From IMG/VR virus record IMGVR_UViG_3300022928_000111, positions 1 to 24,449 of that record: 24,449 nt of DNA, one strand, 5' to 3'. The position numbers and the translations under genes were made by a program. Of the stretch, positions 14,957-22,689 are shown piece after piece; position 1 is the first letter of the stretch, and each line of letters opens with the position of its first letter. Below the pieces are notes generated by a model, which was given only the letters and a program-made list of their open reading frames with translations, did no database searches and was not told where the DNA came from. Origin of the DNA: a virus.

Positions 14957-14964
14957 TATTTATC
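14957..14964 (-). promoter_or_regulatory. T4-like late promoter for the 87-, 410-, 456- and 241-aa genes
   Basis: The minus strand reads CGATAAATACATAATAGGAT in the divergent gap between the 87-aa gene and the lipase gene. The octamer is GATAAATA. No equally clear promoter for the rightward lipase gene can be seen in the remaining bases up to 15020. Confidence 0.65.
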
Positions 14965-15026
14965 GTATAGTTTGAGTATAGCATACAAGATAAACATGTC
15001 AACTAAATATATGCGAGGAGAAGAGA

Positions 15027-15758
15027 ATGTCAACAATAGAGAATTCTGGCTTGCACTTCGCAACCCTAGCGAAAATAGCCTACCTAACAGAAAAAGACAG
15101 CAAACCAATTGCTAAAAAACTAGGTTACACAAAAACAAAACTAATAGATCACAAAGGTGCAGAATGTCTGTTTCTTGAGAACAGTAAGACTATTGTACTT
15201 GCATTCAGAGGTACAGAGCCAAAAGAGTTCAGCGATATAAAAGCAGACTTAAAAGCATGGAAACGTAAAAGCCAAACAGAAGGCATGGTACATGCAGGAT
15301 TTTACGATTACTTGGAACGCATCTGGGAAACAGTTGAGAATCATATAAACTATGGTACCCGTGAGAAAAAAGCACTTTATATCTGCGGACACAGTTTAGG
15401 TGGAGCAATGGCGGCACTGGCGGCTAGTAGACTTAACGATAGAGTAGTTGCTTGTTATACATATGGACAACCACGTGTTGGAGGCAGTGACTGGTGTGCA
15501 AAACAAACTTACGAGCATCACAGATATGTAAACAATAATGATATTGTGCCTCGTGTTCCGTTATGGATTATGGGATTCCGTCATAGAGGTGAACTACACT
15601 ATATAAACTATTATGGAAATATTCGTAAGATGACACCTTGGCAAATTATCAAAGATGGCTGGCGTGGTCGTATAAAAGCATGGAGTAAACTAGAGTTTTT
15701 TGATGGTGCTAGAGACCATAGTATGGATGCTTACGAAAATAAAATAGCCAAAAATTAA
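15027..15758 (+). CDS. Class 3 lipase (alpha/beta hydrolase)
   Basis: The 243-aa protein has the complete signature of fungal-type class 3 lipases: the oxyanion strand VLAFRGTEP (57-65), the nucleophile elbow CGHSLGGAMA (S123), the acid in NNNDIVPRVP (D172), and the catalytic histidine in ARDHSMDAY (H231). It is near the family's core-domain length and has no signal peptide or membrane helix, so it acts in the cytoplasm unless released by holin or lysis. Likely activity is hydrolysis of glycerolipid or phospholipid esters. Possible roles are membrane breakdown at lysis or remobilising host lipids. The ATG has AGGAG seven bases upstream. It is the first gene of a two-gene rightward unit with the polymerase gene. 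Confidence 0.9.
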   Translation: MSTIENSGLHFATLAKIAYLTEKDSKPIAKKLGYTKTKLIDHKGAECLFLENSKTIVLAFRGTEPKEFSDIKADLKAWKRKSQTEGMVHAGFYDYLERIWETVENHINYGTREKKALYICGHSLGGAMAALAASRLNDRVVACYTYGQPRVGGSDWCAKQTYEHHRYVNNNDIVPRVPLWIMGFRHRGELHYINYYGNIRKMTPWQIIKDGWRGRIKAWSKLEFFDGARDHSMDAYENKIAKN

Positions 15759-15847
15759 TAAAATCATTTAGCCTCTTACTAAATAAAGTGTGACAGAAAA
15801 TGTCACACTAGGCACAAAATAAGAATTTAGGCAAACTAGAGGCACAA
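15759..15847 (+). promoter_or_regulatory. Leader of the polymerase gene: 8-bp hairpin and GGCACAAA repeats
   Basis: The 89 bases between lipase and polymerase hold a perfect 8-bp hairpin (GTGTGACA-GAAAA-TGTCACAC, 15788-15808), then TAGGCACAAA (15809-15818), TAGGCAAAC (15828-15836) and GAGGCACAAATG (15839-15850), the last including the ribosome site and start codon. No T tract follows on the plus strand, so it is unlikely to be an intrinsic terminator. An operator for translational or transcriptional control is possible. Confidence 0.45.
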
Positions 15848-17545
15848 ATGAAGATACCTAAAGATGCGAAGGCTCAATTAGAACGATTACTCGGCAGATT
15901 CATAAGGCATATTCCAAACAAACCCGAATATCATAACAGGCTTATCGAAGAACTAGAGATCATACTCAAACTTCGCTTCGTCGATTACTTCCTAACAATT
16001 TGCGATGTACTGACGCTAACCCGTGACATTACACATATGACTCGTGGTTCAGCAGGGTCTAGTCTCGTCTGTTACCTACTTGGTATTACAGACGTGGATC
16101 CCATAAGATGGCAAATACCGGTAGCACGTTTCCTAAATCCTTTAAGGGATGACTTACCAGATGTGGACATAGACTTTCCACACTGGCAACAGGCGGCTGT
16201 GATGCAAAGAGTATTTGATAAATGGCCAGGAAAAAGTGCTCGTATCAGTAACTACGTAACATACAAAGAAAAGAGTGCAAGGCGTGAAGCCGCACGACGT
16301 ATGGGTGCATCTGGTAAACTCCCTCGTGGCTTTAAGTATGAAGATTTAGATATAGACAAGGAAGAAGCAATGAGAATCGAACGAAAATTATTAGGCAAGA
16401 AGAGAGCAATATCAAAGCACTGTGGAGGAGTTCTTATATTCAAACATAATATGCCAAAAAGCCTAATAAATGGAGACAATCAAATATTATTAGACAAACA
16501 TGAAGTAGAGGACTTGGAACATCTCAAAATAGATATCCTTGCGAATAGAGGACTCAGTCAACTACTGGAGATAGATTCAGAGACACCATTAGAAGCATAC
16601 CCAGAAGAAGATTATGAAACAAGTCAGATGCTATGCAATGGTGATGTTATAGGAGTTACACAAGCAGAATCACCTGCTATGAGAAGATTATTTCAAGCAA
16701 TACAACCAAAAAGTAAAAGTGATTGTGTGTTTGCAACTGCATTGATAAGACCAGTAGCAACTACAGGCAGACAAAAGGCGGCGTTCTTTCAAGACTGGAC
16801 AGAACAAAGATTAGATGATACTATTGTGTATGAAGATGATGCAATTAAAAAGATATCCAAACTTATAGGTTGTGATATGTATGAAGCAGATATGTATCGC
16901 CGTGCATTTGCCAAACGTGATGAAGAACGTGTTATGGAGTTCATGGAACGCATGGGCGACAGTGAGAACAAGGCGGAGATTATACAGGAACTATATGGAC
17001 TAGGAAACTTTGGACTGTGTAGAGCTCATGCAGTAAACTTGGGTAGATTAATCTGGGCACTTGCATATCAAAAGGCACATAATCCAAAACAGTTTTGGCG
17101 GGCTGCACTCAAACATTGTCAAGGCAGTTATAGACGTTGGGTACACAAAACAGAAGCCAAGAACGCAGGATGGGATTTACGTGAACTAGGACTACCAAAC
17201 GGTATAACAGAGTCACCACAAACACAATATAAACGTTATGGATACTGGACACAACCAGAATTTATGCCAAATATGTTTGTACAGGAAACCTGGGGAGACC
17301 GTGTAAACTTTGCAGGACTTGTTGCAAATGGTAGAGTGTTCAAAGGAGAACAAGGAAGGTACGTTACGTTCTTAACACTAGGTATTGCTAACGGTGAATA
17401 TGTTGATGTTACAGTAAAGAAGCCTTTTGGATATAGAGATCATGATGTTGTAGTAGGCAGTGGCAAAGTACGTTATAGCAATGGTGCCCGTTATATAGAC
17501 TGCTATGACGCTAAAGGTCATAGGCTGGACAGGTATTTAAACTAA
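15848..17545 (+). CDS. Compact C-family DNA polymerase (DnaE-like alpha subunit lacking PHP domain)
   Basis: The 565 residues align by eye with the polymerase core of bacterial Pol III alpha. TRGSAGSSLVCYLLGITDVD (65-84) and RFLNPLRDDLPDVDIDF (94-110) form the palm, with D105 and D107 as the first two catalytic aspartates; KIDILANRGL (227-236) holds the third, D229. KHCGGVLIF (190-198), GVTQAESPAMRRLF (269-282), RPVATTGRQK, ADMYRRAFAKRDEE (347-360) and RAHAVNLG (392-399) follow family order. The last 100 residues (VNFAGLVANGRVFKGEQGRY) look like the OB fold. The N-terminal PHP domain of about 270 residues is absent, and the length is half that of DnaE. It could be the phage replicase or a DnaE2/ImuC-like translesion enzyme. 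AGAGG lies five bases before the ATG. Confidence 0.88.
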   Translation: MKIPKDAKAQLERLLGRFIRHIPNKPEYHNRLIEELEIILKLRFVDYFLTICDVLTLTRDITHMTRGSAGSSLVCYLLGITDVDPIRWQIPVARFLNPLRDDLPDVDIDFPHWQQAAVMQRVFDKWPGKSARISNYVTYKEKSARREAARRMGASGKLPRGFKYEDLDIDKEEAMRIERKLLGKKRAISKHCGGVLIFKHNMPKSLINGDNQILLDKHEVEDLEHLKIDILANRGLSQLLEIDSETPLEAYPEEDYETSQMLCNGDVIGVTQAESPAMRRLFQAIQPKSKSDCVFATALIRPVATTGRQKAAFFQDWTEQRLDDTIVYEDDAIKKISKLIGCDMYEADMYRRAFAKRDEERVMEFMERMGDSENKAEIIQELYGLGNFGLCRAHAVNLGRLIWALAYQKAHNPKQFWRAALKHCQGSYRRWVHKTEAKNAGWDLRELGLPNGITESPQTQYKRYGYWTQPEFMPNMFVQETWGDRVNFAGLVANGRVFKGEQGRYVTFLTLGIANGEYVDVTVKKPFGYRDHDVVVGSGKVRYSNGARYIDCYDAKGHRLDRYLN

Positions 17546-18048
17546 GTTTTAACGCTATCTAATTGTATAAGAGGTATTCTTATTTTTTGTTGTGATATCC
17601 ATAATATAGTATTGGCAATTTGTTCAGGAGTTACTAGATTTTCTCCAACTCCGCCCACAACTATATAAGAAACTTTTACTCCGGTAATACCGGTTTCATC
17701 ACTTAATTTAACACTATAAGATTTTAATTGTCTTTTGCTATTTGCGTATACACTGTTATCATCTGTGTTTTCAAGGGTAGTTCCAATATTAAAAATATGT
17801 CCTGGAATGTTTTCTTGCATCCACATAGAATGAACAATATCTGTTAGTTGTTTTTGATTATCAAAGTTAATATAGGCACTGTTTACAAATACTGTATAAT
17901 CTAGTATTGTTTCTCTGAGACGTTGTTGTGTGTCTAAACTAGTAAAGTCCCATCCTGTACTAACACTAGCAGTTGTGACTGAACCTAACTGTTGTAGCCC
18001 CCAAGCAATAGTCTTTCGCTCAGGATTTCCTGTACAAAATATTTTCAT
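17542..18048 (-). CDS. Short-chain dehydrogenase/reductase-like protein
   Basis: The 168-aa protein follows the order of an atypical SDR: MKIFCTGNPERKTIAWGLQQ at the nucleotide-binding turn, FVNSAYI (54-60) at the NNAG position, HIFNIGTTLE (84-93) at the strand bearing the catalytic Ser (here Thr), VYANSKRQLKSYSVKL with Y101-x-x-x-K105, VSYIVVGGVGEN and PEQIANTILWI. The glycine-rich TGxxxGxG motif is degenerate and the protein is about 70 residues short of a typical SDR, so activity is uncertain. I chose ATG 18048 because it overlaps the preceding stop (ATGA) and has GGAG upstream. It is coupled to a radical SAM gene, suggesting a shared pathway. Its end overlaps the convergent polymerase gene by four bases. 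Confidence 0.72.
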   Translation of the reverse strand: MKIFCTGNPERKTIAWGLQQLGSVTTASVSTGWDFTSLDTQQRLRETILDYTVFVNSAYINFDNQKQLTDIVHSMWMQENIPGHIFNIGTTLENTDDNSVYANSKRQLKSYSVKLSDETGITGVKVSYIVVGGVGENLVTPEQIANTILWISQQKIRIPLIQLDSVKT

Positions 18049-19190
18049 AATAGTAAACTCCATTCCGGACACAGTTTACAAAAATCAAGATTGCGAATAC
18101 TGTCTGTACGTCTTACAATATCCCAGAACTTTGTATGAGGTTTTTCTTCTACATCTAACATTGCAAGTAAGTTGGATATTTCAGGATATTTACTGAACTT
18201 ATCCACAAGTACATTCATAGTGTTCGAACTTATCCAATCCAAACTGTATGTACCTAAACATTTTTGAAAAATTAGTTCAACTGGGTCGCCTAATCTGTTT
18301 TCTGCAAAGTTTTCCTTATGCCAGAGGAATAGTTCATCTAGATAGAATAGGTTAAGATATCCCCAGGTACAATTTATTTTGAACATGTGATTTACTGGCA
18401 TATTATTATAAAACCAATTAATAGTTTCTACTGTGTGTTCCCAACTTGCACCAGTACGTTGATATTCAAATCTATCGCCTATATCATCTATACTAAAATA
18501 AAGTTCTATTAGTTTGCATTCACTCCACAATTCCAATACTTCTTGTGTTACACGGTTAGTACCATTTACATTATAAAATACTCTAACATCGCTTAGTCCT
18601 TTGCTCTGTTTAATATTATACAATAGTTTAATGTGTGCATCACTGAGAAAAGGATCGCCACCGCCATGAAAGTGAACACTGTTAATATTTTTTAGATATT
18701 CTAAATCGTTAATGGTAAGGTATTGATCTTTTCTATATAAAAAATTATCCATGTTAGTATCAGGATAAAGTTTTGCCCAATCGCTTATCCATTTACTACT
18801 ATTGTTAGGTCCACAAATAGTACATTTAAGATTGCACAAGTTACCCACACTATAGTCTAATGCTTTAGGAGTATCTGTAAGATTTATGTCAGTGTCCTTA
18901 TGATAGTTTTCGTACAATTCTTTACTACTCATACGTCTACTGACAAGTCCTGCTTTTTCTTCCCGATAACAGTTCTGACATCCTGGAATAAGTTTTCCTT
19001 GTGTAATACTATCAATAATGGCAAGATGTTCAGCGCCGTGCCATGCCTCATCAGGTGTAGTATCAGTAACAATATATCCTTTAAAATAACTACAAGGGTT
19101 ATATCCTATTGTATTTCGTGTACTCCAAAATGCTTGATTTTTAAATATCTCATAACAGAAACCTGGCTTAGACTTTATATCGTTATTCAC
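18045..19190 (-). CDS. Twitch-type radical SAM protein
   Basis: The 381-aa protein (GTG start at 19190, overlapping the helicase stop by eight bases) has its catalytic cysteines in VGNLCNLKCTICGPN (C119, C123, C126), and SVHFHGGGDPFLS is the SAM-binding GGEP-like motif. Before the core is GYNPCSYF and IPGCQNCYREEKAGLVSRR (about 69-86), the PxCxxCxxxExxGxxSxR pattern I associate with twitch-domain radical SAM proteins, and FCKLCPEW closes the protein. These extra cysteines could bind an auxiliary iron-sulphur cluster. Such enzymes occur in marine phage genomes without known substrates. Its stop overlaps the SDR-like gene's ATG, so the two products are made together and may act in sequence. Confidence 0.88.
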   Translation of the reverse strand: MNNDIKSKPGFCYEIFKNQAFWSTRNTIGYNPCSYFKGYIVTDTTPDEAWHGAEHLAIIDSITQGKLIPGCQNCYREEKAGLVSRRMSSKELYENYHKDTDINLTDTPKALDYSVGNLCNLKCTICGPNNSSKWISDWAKLYPDTNMDNFLYRKDQYLTINDLEYLKNINSVHFHGGGDPFLSDAHIKLLYNIKQSKGLSDVRVFYNVNGTNRVTQEVLELWSECKLIELYFSIDDIGDRFEYQRTGASWEHTVETINWFYNNMPVNHMFKINCTWGYLNLFYLDELFLWHKENFAENRLGDPVELIFQKCLGTYSLDWISSNTMNVLVDKFSKYPEISNLLAMLDVEEKPHTKFWDIVRRTDSIRNLDFCKLCPEWSLLL

Positions 19191-20580
19191 TCTTTAACCC
19201 TGCTAACATGTCTTTGAGTTTACTGCTTTGTACACTTGCAGTAATCTTACCAGTGTCGCCCTCAGGTGCTTCAACAACTCCTGAACTTCCTTTGTTTTTA
19301 AGTTGTTCATAGATACTACTACTTTGTTTCTTAAACTGCTGGTACTCTTGATCCTCGCCTAAGTCACGAATACGTAAACTTTCTATATCAAACTCTAAGT
19401 CAATCTTTTGCCCAACACCACTACTACTTCTAGTCTTCATAAGTTGTAGTTGATACCTGCCACGTTCTCTCATAGCACGACTTGTAAAGATACCAAACAC
19501 ATTGTCAGCAGTATTAATCTTACTAAGTCCACCACTTATATGACTGTGATCAAACTCTATCTCATCTACTGCACCTCTGTTCAACTGCGAAGCAGTAACA
19601 AATACACAGTTTAATTCTTTTGCTAGGTTACGTAATTCTTCACTTACATATTTGTCTTTCACAAACAAATCACTTGGAGATACTTTTGCACTTACTGGCA
19701 TAAGCAAATCTAAATAGTCAATAAGAAGGAAGTCTACATTCCAACCATTTTTTATCTGTAATTCTTTTAAGTATGCTCTTACATCATTAACATTACTCTG
19801 TGCTGGCATGTATTTTATCTGTAGTTTGCCTGCCTTTTTGCCAGCCATCTTTACTTTCATCTCTACTGTTTCTAAATCTTTAAATACTTCCTTAGTAGAT
19901 ACATTTGTTAGCATACTATCTATTCTCATAGCACTAAGACCTTCACTTAGTTCTAGTGTCAAGTATACACCATTCAATCCATTTGTTATCCAGTTCACTG
20001 CTAAGTTCTGCATGAACAAACTTTTACCACTACCAGATCCTCCAGCAAATATATTCAGTTCACCTTTGTTCATACCACCAAACAACTTTTTATCCATTGC
20101 AGGCCAGCCTGTTGTAATCTGTCCATTGTTATCTTTAAGTGCCATAAGTCTTGCACGAGGATCAGCAAAGTAATCTGTGCCCATGTCCTTTGTAAGACTT
20201 ATTTGTACTGCATCTTTAATAATCTTTTCTACTGGTTCATATGTGCCTTTTTCTAATAAGTCTGCACTCTTAAGTATTGCACGTTCCAGTTCCTGTCTTT
20301 TAGTAAAACCTTCAAACTCTGCTAGAAACCAATCATTATGGCTTTCACTTATATCAGGCACTGGCTTTAGCTCAACACCTGTAACTGCACGAACTTGTTC
20401 ATAAGTAGGCAAAGCACCATGTTCATCACTATGTTCTTTTATAAACTTTGCAGTATCAGTTAGACTCCTGTCAAAGTTTTGCACATTATAAATGTTCTGT
20501 ACACGCACAAAATTTTGTGCATCATTCATCATCATTTCTAAAAATAATTTTTGTAAATCTGTTGTATATTCTTTAGCCAT
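19183..20580 (-). CDS. Replicative DNA helicase (DnaB/gp41 family)
   Basis: A 465-aa RecA-fold hexameric helicase. TTGWPAMDKKLFGGMNKGEL leads to Walker A GGSGSGKS (about 180-187). The H1a-like VYLTLELSEG, Walker B LLIDYLDLL (about 286-294), the H3 glutamine in TASQLNRGA (about 329-337) and the arginine finger in LMKTRSSSG (R384) complete the active site. The N-terminal 130 residues are helical, as in T4 gp41, and the Gly/Ser/Gln-rich tail ends LKDMLAGLKSE. It should unwind DNA at the fork with the primase encoded upstream. I chose ATG 20580 because it overlaps the preceding stop (TAATG) with GGGAAG upstream; an upstream in-frame alternative start at 20607 is less likely. The gene lies between two radical SAM genes. 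Confidence 0.93.
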   Translation of the reverse strand: MAKEYTTDLQKLFLEMMMNDAQNFVRVQNIYNVQNFDRSLTDTAKFIKEHSDEHGALPTYEQVRAVTGVELKPVPDISESHNDWFLAEFEGFTKRQELERAILKSADLLEKGTYEPVEKIIKDAVQISLTKDMGTDYFADPRARLMALKDNNGQITTGWPAMDKKLFGGMNKGELNIFAGGSGSGKSLFMQNLAVNWITNGLNGVYLTLELSEGLSAMRIDSMLTNVSTKEVFKDLETVEMKVKMAGKKAGKLQIKYMPAQSNVNDVRAYLKELQIKNGWNVDFLLIDYLDLLMPVSAKVSPSDLFVKDKYVSEELRNLAKELNCVFVTASQLNRGAVDEIEFDHSHISGGLSKINTADNVFGIFTSRAMRERGRYQLQLMKTRSSSGVGQKIDLEFDIESLRIRDLGEDQEYQQFKKQSSSIYEQLKNKGSSGVVEAPEGDTGKITASVQSSKLKDMLAGLKSE

Positions 20581-21461
20581 TAACACTTCCCACAGTTGAA
20601 CAGACAATAGTCTGGCTTAGTATCATGTATTGTAGCATAAAAATTACTAAAACGCCTAATACATTCGCTTAATTTATTATCTTTTATTGTCATTTTATTT
20701 TTATACCATTCACTTTTATAGTAAAAGTTATAATGTTTAGTATCACAACAAGGGGTATATGTACCATCTGCTGCTATATAATGTTTTGTATTATTTTTAC
20801 ACCTAGGATCTATTTCTAAACTTTCACTATCTATCTTAAATTGTTGCTTTGCTTTATGTTTACTACCAAAAAAATTTTTATGAGGGCGTAAATAATCACT
20901 ACCATTGTTCCATCTTTCACTAGGCATCAATACAAATTCATCCATTCCTAATTTGTATGCAAGTTCTTTTGTATACTCTATATCATTTATGTTGAATGCA
21001 AAAGGAATATATTTCCATATTATTTTGACATTGCTTTTCACACATACTTCAATCCCATCTTTTATACTATTCCAATCACCATTTACTCTATATTTTGTAA
21101 AATTTTCTGGTGTCCCATCAATACTAAAATTGATAATATCTTTACTATCAAGTAGACTTACTAATTTTTCCCACCATTGTTTATTTTTTCTACTGCCATT
21201 TGTAGTTATTCCTACACTCTCACATTTTTGTTTGGATAATTTAATTAAACTTAAAAAATCTCTATGATATATAGGATCACCTAAGTTGCCACAAACATTA
21301 ATGTGTCTTACAGGAACATCAATAAAATTAAAAAATTTATTAATGTCTAAATCTTGTATAGAAAAATTATTATTACCAAATTTGTTTATAAAAGTGGTTC
21401 GTTCACATCTTGGACAAGCGAGTGTGCATCTACTAGTCGGCTCAATGTGTAGATCTACCAT
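20580..21461 (-). CDS. Radical SAM protein between primase and helicase
   Basis: The 293-aa protein begins almost at its catalytic site: HIEPTSRCTLACPRCERT holds C12, C16 and C19. HINVCGNLGDPIYHRDF is the SAM-contacting motif, INFSIDGTPENF is a typical core strand, and the C-terminal YTPCCDTKHY and YCLFNCGKC make up a SPASM-like cysteine set. It resembles the 354-aa radical SAM protein at 3469-4533 in layout (GDP in the GGEP motif, late double-cysteine cluster) but is shorter and not a recent copy. The ATG overlaps the primase stop by seven bases, and its own stop overlaps the helicase ATG. This unusual placement inside a replication pair suggests regulation with replication genes. Confidence 0.88.
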   Translation of the reverse strand: MVDLHIEPTSRCTLACPRCERTTFINKFGNNNFSIQDLDINKFFNFIDVPVRHINVCGNLGDPIYHRDFLSLIKLSKQKCESVGITTNGSRKNKQWWEKLVSLLDSKDIINFSIDGTPENFTKYRVNGDWNSIKDGIEVCVKSNVKIIWKYIPFAFNINDIEYTKELAYKLGMDEFVLMPSERWNNGSDYLRPHKNFFGSKHKAKQQFKIDSESLEIDPRCKNNTKHYIAADGTYTPCCDTKHYNFYYKSEWYKNKMTIKDNKLSECIRRFSNFYATIHDTKPDYCLFNCGKC

Positions 21462-22411
21462 CGCTTTCTCTGTAAATTTATTTTAAGACGCATAGTTTGC
21501 TTTGCATCTATAATACTTTTAAGTGTAAACAGTTTTCCATATCTTACAACTGCGTCATTTACATCTTTAACATCACTTTCCCATTCAGGAAAACTAACAC
21601 TCCAACCAAACTCCAGTGCATCATCAATTAGTTTTTGTCCTGCACGATCTTTATCTGGCACAAGTATAACTTCTCTACCTAGTGTATCTATAATCTGTGC
21701 TTGTGTTTCGCTACAACGATTACTCAATATACCTACTCCACCTATACACATTGCATCTAGCAGTCCTTCTGTTACTACTACAAACCTACTGTTAGACAAC
21801 TGATTATCAATGCCATAAACGAAACCACTATCATGACTAGTAAAATATTTGGGTCTTGATTCATCGTCGATACTCCTTGCACTAAATCCAATTGTTTTTC
21901 CTTGCCAAGTAAAAGGAACAATTAGTCTTTTCCACATGCCAGCAGCTTTGCTATTGCTATACATAATTTTACCTAATGGCAAAGCTCTACTTTCAGCATA
22001 TAATCTTATATGATCTGGTAATTGATTTGTACTATTCTCAGGTAATTCTCTAGGACTAAATTCTACTGTAAACGTTTCGTCATCTTCTAAAACTTCTTCA
22101 ACTGTATCTTTTATACGTAATGCTTCTATGTTAAGCATCTGTCTGGTGTTCTCATCAACACCTAACCAAGTAAGCAGTTTCCTTAGTTTAAAACTAATAT
22201 GTCTACCGGGTTGCCAACCTGTCTTAAAATTACAATTGAAACAATGATAACTTATAGCATCACCTGAAGCAATTACTCCGCCTCTGTTACGTTTGTCCAT
22301 GCTTTCGCCATTGTGATGACAACAAACTGCATTAAAACTAATCCAGCCATTAGTAGTTCTCTTTTGTTTGCCAGGCAAACTATCTATGATCGTTTGTTGA
22401 ATACTATTCAA
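21455..22411 (-). CDS. DNA primase (zinc finger plus TOPRIM, DnaG-like)
   Basis: The 318-aa protein has an N-terminal zinc ribbon (CCHHNGE at 30-36 and YHCFNCNF at 55-62), a linker region, and a TOPRIM fold with VVVTEGLLDAMCIGG (E215) and VILVPDKDRAG (D253, D255), then SDVKDVNDAVVRYG, the usual KDxND end of phage primases. It synthesises RNA primers with the helicase encoded two genes downstream. No ATG precedes the zinc finger, so I use TTG 22411, which overlaps the previous TGA (TTGA) as ATGA does at other junctions; a later TTG at residue 12 is possible. The polymerisation domain is compact, as in phage DnaG-like proteins. Confidence 0.88.
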   Translation of the reverse strand: MNSIQQTIIDSLPGKQKRTTNGWISFNAVCCHHNGESMDKRNRGGVIASGDAISYHCFNCNFKTGWQPGRHISFKLRKLLTWLGVDENTRQMLNIEALRIKDTVEEVLEDDETFTVEFSPRELPENSTNQLPDHIRLYAESRALPLGKIMYSNSKAAGMWKRLIVPFTWQGKTIGFSARSIDDESRPKYFTSHDSGFVYGIDNQLSNSRFVVVTEGLLDAMCIGGVGILSNRCSETQAQIIDTLGREVILVPDKDRAGQKLIDDALEFGWSVSFPEWESDVKDVNDAVVRYGKLFTLKSIIDAKQTMRLKINLQRKRW

Positions 22412-22689
22412 AAGTCAACATCTCTGCCGTTTATATTGTAAGTACCGTGTGTAAAACCTGCGTCCATCTTTTCGACTTCAGTCATGTTGTCACTGTCAAT
22501 CCTGCGATTAGGATCTCGTTTCATTTGTTGTAGGCGGTCTTCTGCACTGTCTTTGCCACACACAGAGCAAACGCCTGTAGCACCACCGCAACTGCCGCTT
22601 ACACGTCGGCCTCTTAGGAGGCCTATAGCCATGATCGCCGTAATGACTAAAAAGAATACCAAACATAGTGCAAAAACCTCCAAACCCAT
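22408..22689 (-). CDS. NqrM-like (DUF539) small membrane protein
   Basis: Residues 4-25 (EVFALCLVFFLVITAIMAIG) are one membrane helix, followed by LLRGRRVSGSCGG (24-36) and VCSVCGKD (40-47), then a soluble tail of about 45 residues. A membrane helix, a basic turn, GSCGG and a second cysteine pair are the hallmark of NqrM, the bacterial factor that helps install the iron centre of the Na+-translocating NADH:quinone oxidoreductase. The match is by memory and the tail is longer and unlike the bacterial one, so it may instead be a phage metal-binding membrane protein of the same fold. It is translationally coupled on both sides (TAATG before, TTGA after), so it belongs to the replication operon and is not a stray insertion. 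Confidence 0.68.
   Translation of the reverse strand: MGLEVFALCLVFFLVITAIMAIGLLRGRRVSGSCGGATGVCSVCGKDSAEDRLQQMKRDPNRRIDSDNMTEVEKMDAGFTHGTYNINGRDVDF

Noticed and set aside
15788-15808. Hairpin before the polymerase gene as an intrinsic terminator
   Set aside because: No T run follows on the plus strand. A T-rich stretch follows on the minus strand, but no minus-strand gene ends there.
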